Under the pieces are notes generated by a model that did not search any database, was not told the origin of the DNA, and worked only from the letters and a program-made list of their open reading frames with translations. A stretch of DNA of 64,000 nucleotides from Bog-473 sp963707835 (GTDB lineage Bacteria > Actinomycetota > Acidimicrobiia > Acidimicrobiales > RAAP-2): NCBI GenBank assembly GCA_963707835.1, contig CAVPRI010000002.1:434001-498000 (forward strand), in the 5' to 3' direction. The position numbers were made by a program, and so were the translations under genes. Shown here piece after piece: positions 54,611 through 63,303 of this stretch (position 1 is its first letter; each line of letters opens with the position of its first letter).

Positions 54611-55960
54611 GCGGCATGGTCGTGGTGGCCGGGCGCCCCAATGTCGGAAAGTCCTCGCTGGTCAACCGGATCGTCGGGGCCCGCGCCGCCGTGGTCGAGG
54701 AGGAGCGCGGGCGTGACGCGTGACCGCAAGGTCCTCGACGCCGAATGGGCCGGCGTGCCCTTCTCCATCATGGACACCGGCGGGTGGCTGTCCGGGGGAG
54801 ACGCCCTCGAATCGAAGGTGAGCGCCCAGGCCGAGCGCGCCCTCTCCGAAGCGGACGTGGTGCTCATGGTGGTGGACGTCACGACGGGAGTCACCGAGGA
54901 GGACTTGGCTGCGGCGAAGGTCATCAGGCGCGCCGGACCCGCGGTGCGCCTGGCCGTGAACAAGGTCGACGACGCCAACCGGGAGGCGGCAGCGTGGGAG
55001 TTCGTCTCGCTCGGGCTGGGCGACCCCTATCCGGTCAGCGCGTTGCACGGCCGCGGCACGGGCGACCTGCTCGACGAGGTGGTGGGCCTGCTCCAGGGCG
55101 GTGACGAACCAGGCGAGACGGCGGGGCGGTCGCCGAGCCCCGATGAAGCCGGCGCCCTCGAGCAGGACGGTGACAAGCGCGGCGTCCAGCCGGGAACACC
55201 GCGGGTGGCGCTGATCGGCCGACCCAACGTGGGGAAGTCGACCCTGTTCAACTACCTGCTCGGCGAGGAGCGCTCCATCGTGCACGACATGCCGGGCACC
55301 ACGCGCGATGCCATCGACACGATCGTCGAGACGCCCGACGGGCCCGTCTGCTTCGTCGACACCGCCGGCCTGCGCCGACCGGCCAGGACAGATCGCGGCA
55401 CCGAGCAGCACGCCACCATGCGGGCCCTGCGCGCCCTGGAACAGGCGGACATCGCCGTCCTGGTGATCGACGCCACGGTGGGGGCTTCCCACCAGGACCA
55501 GCGACTGGCCGAGCGGATCGGGGTTTCGGGCTGCCCGGCCATCGTGGTGCTGAACAAGTGGGACCAAGTGGCAGCCGACGACCGAGACGAGGTGCTGGCC
55601 GGGGTGGGTGACCGGCTGGCCTTTCTCGGGTCGGCGCCGGTGCTGAAGATCTCCGCTCTCTCCGGCAAGGGGGTGCACCGCATTCTGCCGGCTCTGCGCG
55701 ACGCCACCGAGGCCTACCACCAGCGGGTACCCACCGGCGCGCTCAACCGGGCGATCCAGGAGCTCCAGGCGCGGCAGCCGGCGCCACGCGCTCGCATCCG
55801 CTACGCGGTGCAGGGCGCCATCGACCCCCCCACGTTCACACTCTTCACCAGCGGGCGCTTGCCGGCTACCTACCTGCGCTACCTCGAGCGCGGATTGCGC
55901 GAGGCGTTCGGGCTCGGTGCGACGCCGCTCAAGTTGCGTGTCCGGATGGGAGGCAAGTGA
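54607..55960 (+). CDS. der: Ribosome biogenesis GTPase Der, frame broken near 54706
   Basis: About 450 residues with two tandem GTPase domains and a KH-like C-terminus. The first G1 (GRPNVGKSSLVNRIVG) is in the GTG 54607 frame, which stops after 38 codons. Removing one base near 54706 gives VEEEPGVTRDRKVLDAEWAG, normal Der, and the frame then stays open. The second domain has LIGRPNVGKSTLFNYLLG, HDMPGTTRDA, VDTAG and NKWD. Der is essential for 50S assembly, so a real frameshift would be surprising; base error is likeliest. Confidence 0.9.
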
Positions 55961-55973
55961 GGCGTCCGCGCTG

Positions 55974-56177
55974 ATGCCGTGGTGCGAAGAGTGCGACGCA
56001 CTGATCGAGGACGACGATCTCGGCGAAGACGGGGAGTGCCCCACGTGCGGCACCGTGCTGGCCCAGCAGGAACGCGGGCCCGTTCCCTGGTACTTCAAGG
56101 CCATGCTGGTCGCCACCGTCGTCTACCTGGCCTATCGCGGCTATCAGGGCGTGACGTGGCTCGCCGCCCACGTGTAG
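55974..56177 (+). CDS. Small zinc-ribbon plus single-helix membrane protein
   Basis: 67 residues from an ATG 14 bases after der. Four cysteines form a zinc-ribbon pattern (CEECDALIED, then CPTCGTVL), followed by a membrane segment (YFKAMLVATVVYLAYRG). The layout is of a small C-x2-C...C-x2-C metal ribbon on the cytoplasmic face tied to one helix. I recognise no named family. Placement between der and a gamma-carbonic-anhydrase-like gene may be conserved in related genomes. Confidence 0.75.
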   Translation: MPWCEECDALIEDDDLGEDGECPTCGTVLAQQERGPVPWYFKAMLVATVVYLAYRGYQGVTWLAAHV

Positions 56178-56180
56178 CGT
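56175..56180 (+). promoter_or_regulatory. -10 box for leaderless hexapeptide-protein transcript
   Basis: TAGCGT lies 8 bases before the ATG at 56189. A weak CGGAG stretch follows, so a short-leader mode is also possible. Confidence 0.4.
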
Positions 56181-56188
56181 CCGGAGCA

Positions 56189-56707
56189 ATGCCCATCTAC
56201 GAACTCGACGGCGCCATCCCACTCATCCACCCTGATGCCTTCGTGCACCCTGACGCAGTCATTATCGGGAACGTGACCATCGGAGCCCACTCGAGCATCT
56301 GGCCGTGCACCGTGCTCCGCGGGGACTCGGGGAAGATCGTCGTGGGGGAGGAGACGTCGATCCAGGACGGCACGGTCGTGCACTGCGGCACCAAATTCGA
56401 CACCGTGATCGGCGACCGTTGCGTGGTGGGCCACCTGGCTCACCTCGAGGGGTGCACCCTCGAGAACGAGTCGCTGGCCGGGTCGGGAAGTGTCATCCTG
56501 CACTACGCAGTGGTCGGTCGCGGTGCGACGGTCGGTGCGAACGCGGTCGTGACCAATCACATGGTGGTCCCGCCGGGCGCCACCGCGTTGGGCGTGCCGG
56601 CCAAGATCCTCGAAGGGCGCTCCGACCCGGACCTCATCCACCGCACGGTGACGGGGTACGTGGCCAAGGCGAAGAACTTCCAGGCCACGCTGCGCCGCCT
56701 GGACTGA
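56189..56707 (+). CDS. Gamma-carbonic-anhydrase-like hexapeptide-repeat protein
   Basis: 172 residues. A left-handed beta helix is shown by repeated hexads (VIIGNVTIGAHSSIWPCTVLR, VVVGRGATVGANAVV). The zinc histidines lie in GTVVHCG and CVVGHLAHLEG, as in gamma carbonic anhydrases. Many such proteins (YrdA, PaaY) have other or uncertain activities, so carbonic anhydrase function is only likely. It forms trimers in relatives. The gene is convergent with the phosphoesterase. Confidence 0.9.
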   Translation: MPIYELDGAIPLIHPDAFVHPDAVIIGNVTIGAHSSIWPCTVLRGDSGKIVVGEETSIQDGTVVHCGTKFDTVIGDRCVVGHLAHLEGCTLENESLAGSGSVILHYAVVGRGATVGANAVVTNHMVVPPGATALGVPAKILEGRSDPDLIHRTVTGYVAKAKNFQATLRRLD

Positions 56708-56714
56708 CGCGGTC

Positions 56715-58082
56715 CTAACGGGTCGCGGCCACCCTGTGGCGGCCCGCCGGGAACACGTCGGTCCCGAAGGGGGTGAGACCGGGAGCGGCAGCGAATCCGA
56801 GATGCCCGTGACCGTCGGCGCCCCCGGTGCGCAGACCGAGCAGGTCCTCGTAACTACGCAATGCCGAGTAGTGGTTGTAGGAACCTCTGGTGTCGGTGGC
56901 GCCCGGTGTGACGTAGCGGGCATCGAGGAGGAGCGCCCCGATCCGCCCACCGCCGGGCGCGCTCGCATCGTGGCTGGCTCCGGCGTTCCCTGGCGCCGCG
57001 GTGTTGGGCCCCGATGCCTCGTGGCAGCAACTGGCATCGGAACCCGACCCGCCCACGTCGGACTCGTCGAAGGTGACGACGACGAGCATGCTCCCGTCCT
57101 TGTACGCTGGGGAGGCCAGGATCAGCGGCATCCAGGCCGAGAGGAACTGGTCGGCCGCGACGAGCCCTCCGGTGTGGCCGCCGCGGCTGTTGGTCCCGAC
57201 GCAGGTCCCGTCGTGGCCATCGTTGCACAGGTTGGGAGTGATGAAGCCGAAGCGGGGGGTGCTTTGCTCGCTCCGGAGATCACGGGCCAGGTGCCCATTG
57301 CCGGACGGCACTCCGCCGGGCCCCAGGGAGCCCAGCGGGACGACGTTGGCGTCACATTCCGCCGCGCGGTCGATGACGGAGTGGAACCAGACGAAGGGGT
57401 CGTGCCGGGTGGCGTACTGGTCGGTCGGCGTGGCGGCCTCGGCGGTATCGGTGGCGCCGACCGCCGGATGCGCACAGTCGGTGCCTCCGGCGAGATCCGG
57501 CGAACCGCCGTCACGGCTGGGCTGGTTCCCCATGTCCTGCTCGTAGGCGCGCCAGGAGGCGATGTGTGTGGTGGGGTTGGGCGGGTCGACGGCGTCGAGC
57601 TGCGAGGCGATCGTCTCGACCGTTGAGGGGTACACGCATCCTTGACCGTCAACCTGGCCGGGGTTGGCGGCCTGGTTGGGATCTGCCGTTCCCGGGGTCA
57701 CGTCGGCGAACGTGAACCCGTTGTCGGCACAGTCGGCCTGGGTGTCCGGCGTCGGGGCCTGCCCCGAGACCTGGGCGATGTAGTTGTCGAGGCTGTTGTG
57801 CCCGGTGGCGTAGTAGTTCTGCAGGAGGACGCCTTTGTGGCGCAGCGTCCCGTTGAGGTACGACATCGGAGAGCCCGTACCGAAAGTGGCGTCGTACCCC
57901 TCGTTCTCGAGATCCACCACCAGGATGTGATCGACGCGGCCCGGTGGCAGCGCGGCTCGCGAGACGGCCGCCGTGTGCGTCGATGCGGCGCCGGACGCCG
58001 GAGGTTGTGCCAGCGCGCTGGCGCTCAGCCCGCCCACCAGCGCGACCAGCGTGGCCATCGACCGGTTGAGCAGGCGTGACAC
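56715..58082 (-). CDS. Secreted phosphoesterase family protein (acid phosphatase-like)
   Basis: 455 residues from GTG at 58082 (an ATG at 58058 is possible); the frame remains open upstream, but that is antisense to the GGDEF gene. A signal peptide (MATLVALVGGLSASALA) precedes VDHILVVDLENEGYDATFG, the phosphoesterase-family metal motif. Later NYYATGHNSLDNYIA, RFGFITPNLCNDGHDG and VVVTFDESDVG match phospholipase C/acid phosphatase relatives. It should act outside the cell, probably to release phosphate or cleave lipids. The substrate is unknown. Confidence 0.87.
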   Translation of the reverse strand: MSRLLNRSMATLVALVGGLSASALAQPPASGAASTHTAAVSRAALPPGRVDHILVVDLENEGYDATFGTGSPMSYLNGTLRHKGVLLQNYYATGHNSLDNYIAQVSGQAPTPDTQADCADNGFTFADVTPGTADPNQAANPGQVDGQGCVYPSTVETIASQLDAVDPPNPTTHIASWRAYEQDMGNQPSRDGGSPDLAGGTDCAHPAVGATDTAEAATPTDQYATRHDPFVWFHSVIDRAAECDANVVPLGSLGPGGVPSGNGHLARDLRSEQSTPRFGFITPNLCNDGHDGTCVGTNSRGGHTGGLVAADQFLSAWMPLILASPAYKDGSMLVVVTFDESDVGGSGSDASCCHEASGPNTAAPGNAGASHDASAPGGGRIGALLLDARYVTPGATDTRGSYNHYSALRSYEDLLGLRTGGADGHGHLGFAAAPGLTPFGTDVFPAGRHRVAATR

Positions 58083-58099
58083 GGGGCGGAGCGTAGCCG

Positions 58100-59108
58100 T
58101 CAGCTCCCGGCGGGACGGGTCGCCTCCTTGGCCCTGCGCACCGCGACTCCAGCGGCGTCGAGCAGCTCCGCTGCACTTTCGTAGTCGCCCGCACTCCAGG
58201 CCACCCCCACGGTGGCGCGCAGCTCGTAGCCGGCCAGACGCAGCTCGTCGTTGACCGTCGCGAACACCTCTTCGATGCGTCCCCGCACCAGTGGTTCGAC
58301 GACGGGACGCTCCGCGTTCTCGCACAGGACCACGAAGTGATCGCTGTCGATCCGAGCGATCGTGTCGCCGGCGCGGAGGGCGGCCTCGAGGGACGCGGCG
58401 ACGGAACGCAGCACTGCGTCGCCCCATTCCCGTCCCAGCTGGTCGTTGACCGCCGTGAAGCGATCGACGTCGATGAAGAAGAGGCCGAAGGGGCGGCCGT
58501 ACCTCCCGGCCTCGTAGGCGCAGTGGGTCAGCCGATCCAAGAGGATCATCTTGCTCGCCAGGCCGGTCAGCGGATCGCGCAGGGCACGCTCGGCTTCGTT
58601 CTCGAGGCGGGACGCCATGACGAGCGGGGCCGCCAGCGAGGTGCTCAGGATCTCGAGGACATCGGCGTCGGCGTCGGTGAAGTGCCCCTCCTCGGCCGAG
58701 TGGAGCGAGAGAACGCCCAGGCAATGGCCCGAGGCGCGTAGCGGGACGGCGAGCAATGAGCGAACGTCCGAGGACAGGTGGGCGTCGACCCCGACCCGCA
58801 GGTCCACCGCGGGTGTCATGGCACAAGAGGGGGAGGCCGGTCTGCAGGCAGAGCCCGGCGAGCCCCTCCTCGCAGGGAACCTTGGTGCCCATGGGCACCG
58901 GGAGCGGTCCGATCCCGGCCCGGAGCACCAGGCCGTCGTGCTCGATCACCTGGAGGGCCACGCTCTCGGCACCGGTGATCTCCTGGGCCCGGCGCAGGGC
59001 GATCTCGACGGCGCGGTCGACGTCCGAGGTCACCGAGTTGATCAGGCGTTGCGTGTCGATCAGGATATGGAGCCGGTCGACGTCGACCTCGCGCGAAATC
59101 GTTGCCAC
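58100..59108 (-). CDS. GAF-GGDEF protein with a degenerate GGDEF motif, frame broken near 58818
   Basis: About 335 residues. From the GTG at 59108 a GAF domain follows (LINSVTSDVDRAVEIALRRAQ, then SVALQVIEH). One extra base near 58815-58820 breaks the frame; the second part resumes with PAVDLRVGVDAHLSSDVRSL and the rest of the GAF domain. The GGDEF domain (about 165-330: RDPLTGLASKMILLDRL, FFIDVDRFTAVND) has IDSDHF where active cyclases carry GGDEF, so it probably lacks diguanylate cyclase activity. It may act as a sensor or nucleotide-binding regulator. Confidence 0.82.
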
Positions 59109-59793
59109 GTCGCTCTCGTCGGCGGGTCGGCGATGCTGCTTGAGAACAACATTTGGCCAGAATCTGTAGCTGGGACCCGATGCGTGCGTCGGCGGACTCC
59201 TCACAGATCGGAGGTGCACGGGCATTCCCGCTCCCTCCCCGCTGTCCCGACGCGCCGATTTCCGGCGGCGCGACCCGACCGACGACCCCATGCGCTCTGG
59301 GGGACCCGCCTGCCCCAGCCCCGGAGCGAAAGGGCTGGGCGGTGCCAGAACCTTCCTGACCTGCACAAACGGGTGATCCGTCCCGCCGGATGCCTCGAGA
59401 GTCCGACCGCATGTCGCTATGAGGCCCGTCGGACCGGGGCTCCGAGCCGCTCTTGGCGGGGGAGTCGAGGCGGTGGGCAGGAACGACAACGACATGGCCA
59501 CGGTCCCTGGTCCTCGTCTGGTGGCGATCGTGCGGACGGCTGCGCCGGATCCAGCACCTGCTTCAGTGCACCCGTGACAATGCCGAGACAATCGAACATG
59601 GCCAGACCAGGCATCGGCGGAGCGCGAGCGGCATGACGGGTACTGTGACCGTGGTCATGGCGCGCAGCGAAAGGCCTCAAGAATCTGGGGACCAGGACCG
59701 GTTGGGCCGCATCGGGAGGACGAGGAGGGCCACTGCGTTCACGGGGACCCAGTCGATTCTGGACCTCTCTGGCGTTCTTCCTGGGCGGACGCG

Positions 59794-60810
59794 ATGACCT
59801 CTCCTCACATCTCGGTCGTCATCCCCACTCGGAACCGCGTCGCCCTACTCTCTCGGACGCTGGCGGCCGTTCTGGCCCAGCACCAGGTCGAGATCGAGGT
59901 CGTCGTCGTGGACGAGGCCAGCAGTGACGGCACCGCCACCTTCTTGGCCTCCCTCAAGGACCCCCGGATCACCGTGGTCCACCACGATCAGGCCCGGGGA
60001 TTGCCCGGAGCGCGCAATTCCGGATTGACCCGGGTGACGTCCGAGTGGGTTGCCTTCTGCGACGACGACGACCTGTGGGCACCGGACAAGCTGGCGTCCC
60101 AGCAAGAGGCGCTCCGAGCCATGCCCGATGCCGGCTGGTGCGCATGCGGAGCGGTGCACGTCGACACCGAGCTGCGACCGCTGCGCTCCTTCGAGCCTCC
60201 GGTGCCCGGGAACGTGGCCGATCTGGTCCTCACCGGCAACTACATCCCGGGCGGGGGCTCTGGGACGATGGCGCGGACAGACCTCATCAGGGATGCCGGG
60301 TGCTTCGACACCGAATTGAAGTGGGGTGAGGACTGGGACATGTGGAGCCGGCTCTCCCTGCGTTCCCCGCTGGCCTCGGTCTCGCGGCCGCTCGTGGCGT
60401 ACCTGATCCACGGGGAGAACATGTCGAGCCATTCACCCCGCTTCAACCGGGACGTGGCCCGCATCGATTCGAAGTACGCCGAGGAACGTCGCACCAGGGG
60501 CGTCGTCATCGACAGGGCTATGCTCGAAGGGACGCGTGGCAACATCGAGCTCGAGGCGGGTCGGCGCTGGGCTGCTGCCTGGCATTTCCTGGGGCAGGCC
60601 TATCGAGGAGGCGGGATCGGCTCCCTCAAGCGGGCTCTCGGCGCGACCGTCGCCCCACGGGCGATGGTAGAACGACACCGCCAGGCAGCGCGGGCCGCGG
60701 TCCCAGAGGAATGGGTGCGCGAGATGGACGGATGGCTGCCGGCTCTGGCGACTATCGAGCCCCACGAAAGCCCACAGACTGCTGCCGACGTGGGTCCACG
60801 ATCATCTTGA
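59794..60810 (+). CDS. GT2 family glycosyltransferase
   Basis: 338 residues. GT-A motifs: ISVVIPTRNRVALLSRTL, VVVDEASSDGT, GLPGARNSGL, FCDDDDLWAPDKL (DxD) and a later WGEDWDMWSRLSL catalytic-base region. The C-terminal 100 residues are helical and specific to this group. It transfers a sugar to a growing surface glycan. It begins a rightward set with an ABC-2 permease and ATPase, indicating polysaccharide synthesis for export. Confidence 0.92.
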   Translation: MTSPHISVVIPTRNRVALLSRTLAAVLAQHQVEIEVVVVDEASSDGTATFLASLKDPRITVVHHDQARGLPGARNSGLTRVTSEWVAFCDDDDLWAPDKLASQQEALRAMPDAGWCACGAVHVDTELRPLRSFEPPVPGNVADLVLTGNYIPGGGSGTMARTDLIRDAGCFDTELKWGEDWDMWSRLSLRSPLASVSRPLVAYLIHGENMSSHSPRFNRDVARIDSKYAEERRTRGVVIDRAMLEGTRGNIELEAGRRWAAAWHFLGQAYRGGGIGSLKRALGATVAPRAMVERHRQAARAAVPEEWVREMDGWLPALATIEPHESPQTAADVGPRSS

Positions 60811-60825
60811 GAGACTGGGATTGAG

Positions 60826-61740
60826 GTGACCACAACCAGCGAAGGCACGGCGAGTTCGACCGCTCTGTCCCGTTCGACCGCGAACGATGCCCCGCAGCGG
60901 AGCACATCGCGGAAGAAGACCGAGATGACAGCGGACGGCTCCAAACCCGAGTCGCTCGTCAATTCGATCCGTCTGCTCGTGGCATACCGGGAAGTGGTGT
61001 GGTCGTTCGTTCGGCGAAGCCTCCAGGTCCGGTACAAGCAGTCGGTCCTCGGAGTGCTCTGGGCTGCCCTCCAGCCACTGGCAACCCTGGTCATCTTCGT
61101 GATCTTCTTCGGGAAGGTCGCCAAGGTGTCGGGCGGTGGGGTGCCCTATGCGGCATTTGCCATCTCCGCCCTCGGACCGTGGCAGTTCGTCAACTCGGGC
61201 CTGAGCTTCGGTTCGATGTCGTTGATCAACGAGGGATCCCTCCTCCGCAAGGTCTACTTCCCGAAGGAGGCTCCCGTCCTCGGGGCCGTCGGATCCAACC
61301 TCGTCGACCTGGGCATCATGGTGGTCCTCCTCCTGATCCTCGAGCCCGTGCTCGGTGGCCAGTTCGGTCCCTCCCTGGTGACGCTCCCGTTGCTGATCAT
61401 CCTGCTGATGGCGCCCACCTTGGGGCTGTGTCTCTTCTTGTCGGGACTGGCTGTCTTCTATCGAGATGTGAAGTACGTCGTCCCGTTCTCGGTCCAGTTC
61501 CTCATGTTCGCCAGTCCGGTCGCCTATCCGGTTTCGAGCATCCCGGCCAAGTGGCAGCCGTTGTACGCCGCGATCAATCCCTTCGTCGGGCCGCTCGATG
61601 GATTCCGTAACGTGTTCGCCCTGGGTCAGTTCCCGGACTGGAAGCTCCTCGGGATCAGCGCGGTGACTGGGTTCCTGGTCCTCTTCGTGAGCTACGAGCT
61701 GTTCAAGCATCTCGAGCCCGAGATGGCGGACGTGATCTGA
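60826..61740 (+). CDS. ABC-2 type polysaccharide/polyol-phosphate export permease
   Basis: 304 residues from GTG. An approximately 40-residue polar N-terminus is followed by the family start (REVVWSFVRRSLQVRYKQS), then six helices with VLWAALQPLATLVIFVIFFG and the conserved ALGPWQFVNSGLSFGSMSL. The closing AINPFVGPLDGFRNVF matches TagG/RfbA/Wzm permeases. It forms the channel for an undecaprenyl-linked glycan. The ATPase gene starts one base after its stop. Confidence 0.95.
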   Translation: MTTTSEGTASSTALSRSTANDAPQRSTSRKKTEMTADGSKPESLVNSIRLLVAYREVVWSFVRRSLQVRYKQSVLGVLWAALQPLATLVIFVIFFGKVAKVSGGGVPYAAFAISALGPWQFVNSGLSFGSMSLINEGSLLRKVYFPKEAPVLGAVGSNLVDLGIMVVLLLILEPVLGGQFGPSLVTLPLLIILLMAPTLGLCLFLSGLAVFYRDVKYVVPFSVQFLMFASPVAYPVSSIPAKWQPLYAAINPFVGPLDGFRNVFALGQFPDWKLLGISAVTGFLVLFVSYELFKHLEPEMADVI

Positions 61741-61741
61741 C

Positions 61742-63022
61742 ATGTGGGCGGTCCGACTCGACAACGTCACCAAGCGCTATCGCATGGGAGGCGTACAGCG
61801 GAGCACGGTCGGTCATGCTGTGGCCACCCTCCCGAAGACGGTCGTACGGCGCATCAGGGGACAATCGTCGCCCAAGCGCGCCTACGGGAAGCTCGCTCTG
61901 GACAGCGCTTCGTTCGAGGTGGCCGAGGGCGAGTCCTACGCCCTCATCGGATCGAACGGGGCTGGGAAGTCGACTGCACTCAGGATCATCAGTCGGATCT
62001 CCCCGCCGACGAGTGGTCGGGTCAGTGTGCGGGGTCGGGTCGGAGCCCTCATCGAAGTGAGCGCGGGGGTCCACCCCGAGCTCACCGGGCGTGAGAACAT
62101 CTGGCTCTACGGCAGCATCATCGGCATGCCGCGCTCGGAGATCAAGCAGCGCTTCGACAAGATCGTCGACTTCTCTGGCTTGTCCGAATCCCTCGACACC
62201 CAGGTGAAGTTCTACTCGTCCGGCATGCAGTTGCGCCTTGGATTCTCCATTGCGTCACACATCGAGCCCGACGTATTCGTGGTCGACGAGGCGCTCGCGG
62301 TCGGAGACGTGACGTTTCAGTCCCGGTGTGTCGAGCGAATGACCAAGTTGTCGGGGCAGGGCACGACCCTTCTCTTCGTCTCACATCAGCTCCCGACCGT
62401 CGAAGCGCTCTGCACGCGGGCCGCCCTCTTGTCCGGAGGACGGGTACTGAACGAGGGCGAGATACGTCCGGTGCTGGCTCAGTACATGGCCATGGTGGAG
62501 GAACAACGGCTCGAGGAATTCGAGCTCGGGACCAACCTGGGTCCGGTCCGCATCATGTCGGCGACGTGCCACGGTCCCGACGGCGAGGAGCGGTCCCAGT
62601 TCACGTCCCAGGACCCGATCGAGATCCGGCTGCAATTCGAGGGCGACACGCCGCTGGTCAAGCCCAACGTCGTGATCGGCATCACCGACGGCCGTCCCAC
62701 GATGCTCGTTCAGTGCTCGATGCTCGACGACGGGAACGCTCCCGAGCAGGTGGGCACCCGCTGGGAATGCAGTCTGGTCCTCCCCAGGCTCCCGCTGCGG
62801 CCTCGGCTGTATCGGATCTGGGCCGAGGTATTCGCGTCCGACGGCGTTGGGTCGCTGACCGGATGGTTGGAAGTCGGCTCGTTCAGGATCACCGGGGACC
62901 TTCCGAGCGGCCCACATGCCGTGGTCTACAGCGTGGCCGCCGGCGCCCTCGAGGTCGACTACGAATGGAAGATACGGGAGAGGACGGCTGTCGTCACGCC
63001 CGATCCGGGCACGGAGCGATAG
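61742..63022 (+). CDS. ABC-type polysaccharide export ATPase with C-terminal Wzt-like domain
   Basis: 426 residues. Walker A IGSNGAGKST, signature FYSSGMQLRLGF, Walker B VFVVDEALAVGD and the VSHQLPTVEAL switch form the nucleotide domain (about 1-255). The roughly 170-residue C-terminal extension (QDPIEIRLQFEGDTPL, VVIGITDGRPTML) resembles the beta-sandwich carbohydrate-binding domain of Wzt, which recognises the end of the exported chain. It pairs with the permease just upstream. Confidence 0.95.
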   Translation: MWAVRLDNVTKRYRMGGVQRSTVGHAVATLPKTVVRRIRGQSSPKRAYGKLALDSASFEVAEGESYALIGSNGAGKSTALRIISRISPPTSGRVSVRGRVGALIEVSAGVHPELTGRENIWLYGSIIGMPRSEIKQRFDKIVDFSGLSESLDTQVKFYSSGMQLRLGFSIASHIEPDVFVVDEALAVGDVTFQSRCVERMTKLSGQGTTLLFVSHQLPTVEALCTRAALLSGGRVLNEGEIRPVLAQYMAMVEEQRLEEFELGTNLGPVRIMSATCHGPDGEERSQFTSQDPIEIRLQFEGDTPLVKPNVVIGITDGRPTMLVQCSMLDDGNAPEQVGTRWECSLVLPRLPLRPRLYRIWAEVFASDGVGSLTGWLEVGSFRITGDLPSGPHAVVYSVAAGALEVDYEWKIRERTAVVTPDPGTER

Positions 63023-63065
63023 CCTCGACAACCGCCACATCGACGGGGATCACTCGGCGCCAGGA

Positions 63066-63277
63066 GTGGCGCAGGACGTCACCGACGGCCTCGAACTCGT
63101 GGCCTTGCCTTGGTGATCGCCGATCGCAGCCACACGTTCCGCCCCATTCCGGGCGCCACGTCCAACGGAATCCGCCAGGACCGGTTTTACGATCCCCACA
63201 CTTTGATGCGGCCGTCCTCGAACGTCGGGCTCTTCGTGCGGAAGATCGAGCAGAGGATCACGCGGCAGAGCACCTGA
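63066..63277 (+). pseudogene. Possible small frame-broken ORF
   Basis: Between the ABC ATPase and the convergent GT2 gene, one frame reads VAQDVTDGLELVALP, and the next frame continues LVIADRSHTFRPIPGATSNG through FYDPHTLMRPSSNVGLFVRK to a TGA at 63275. Adding one C near 63109 joins them smoothly. No family is recognised. It could be a fragment of a larger gene, or not a gene at all. Confidence 0.25.
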
Positions 63278-63303
63278 GCGGACCGGGAGAGAGTCTCGGT
63301 CGG

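Noticed and set aside
56715..59591. 958-codon minus-strand frame
   Set aside because: It joins a phosphoesterase, the wrong frame of the GGDEF gene and upstream sequence. Signal peptide and domain limits show separate genes.
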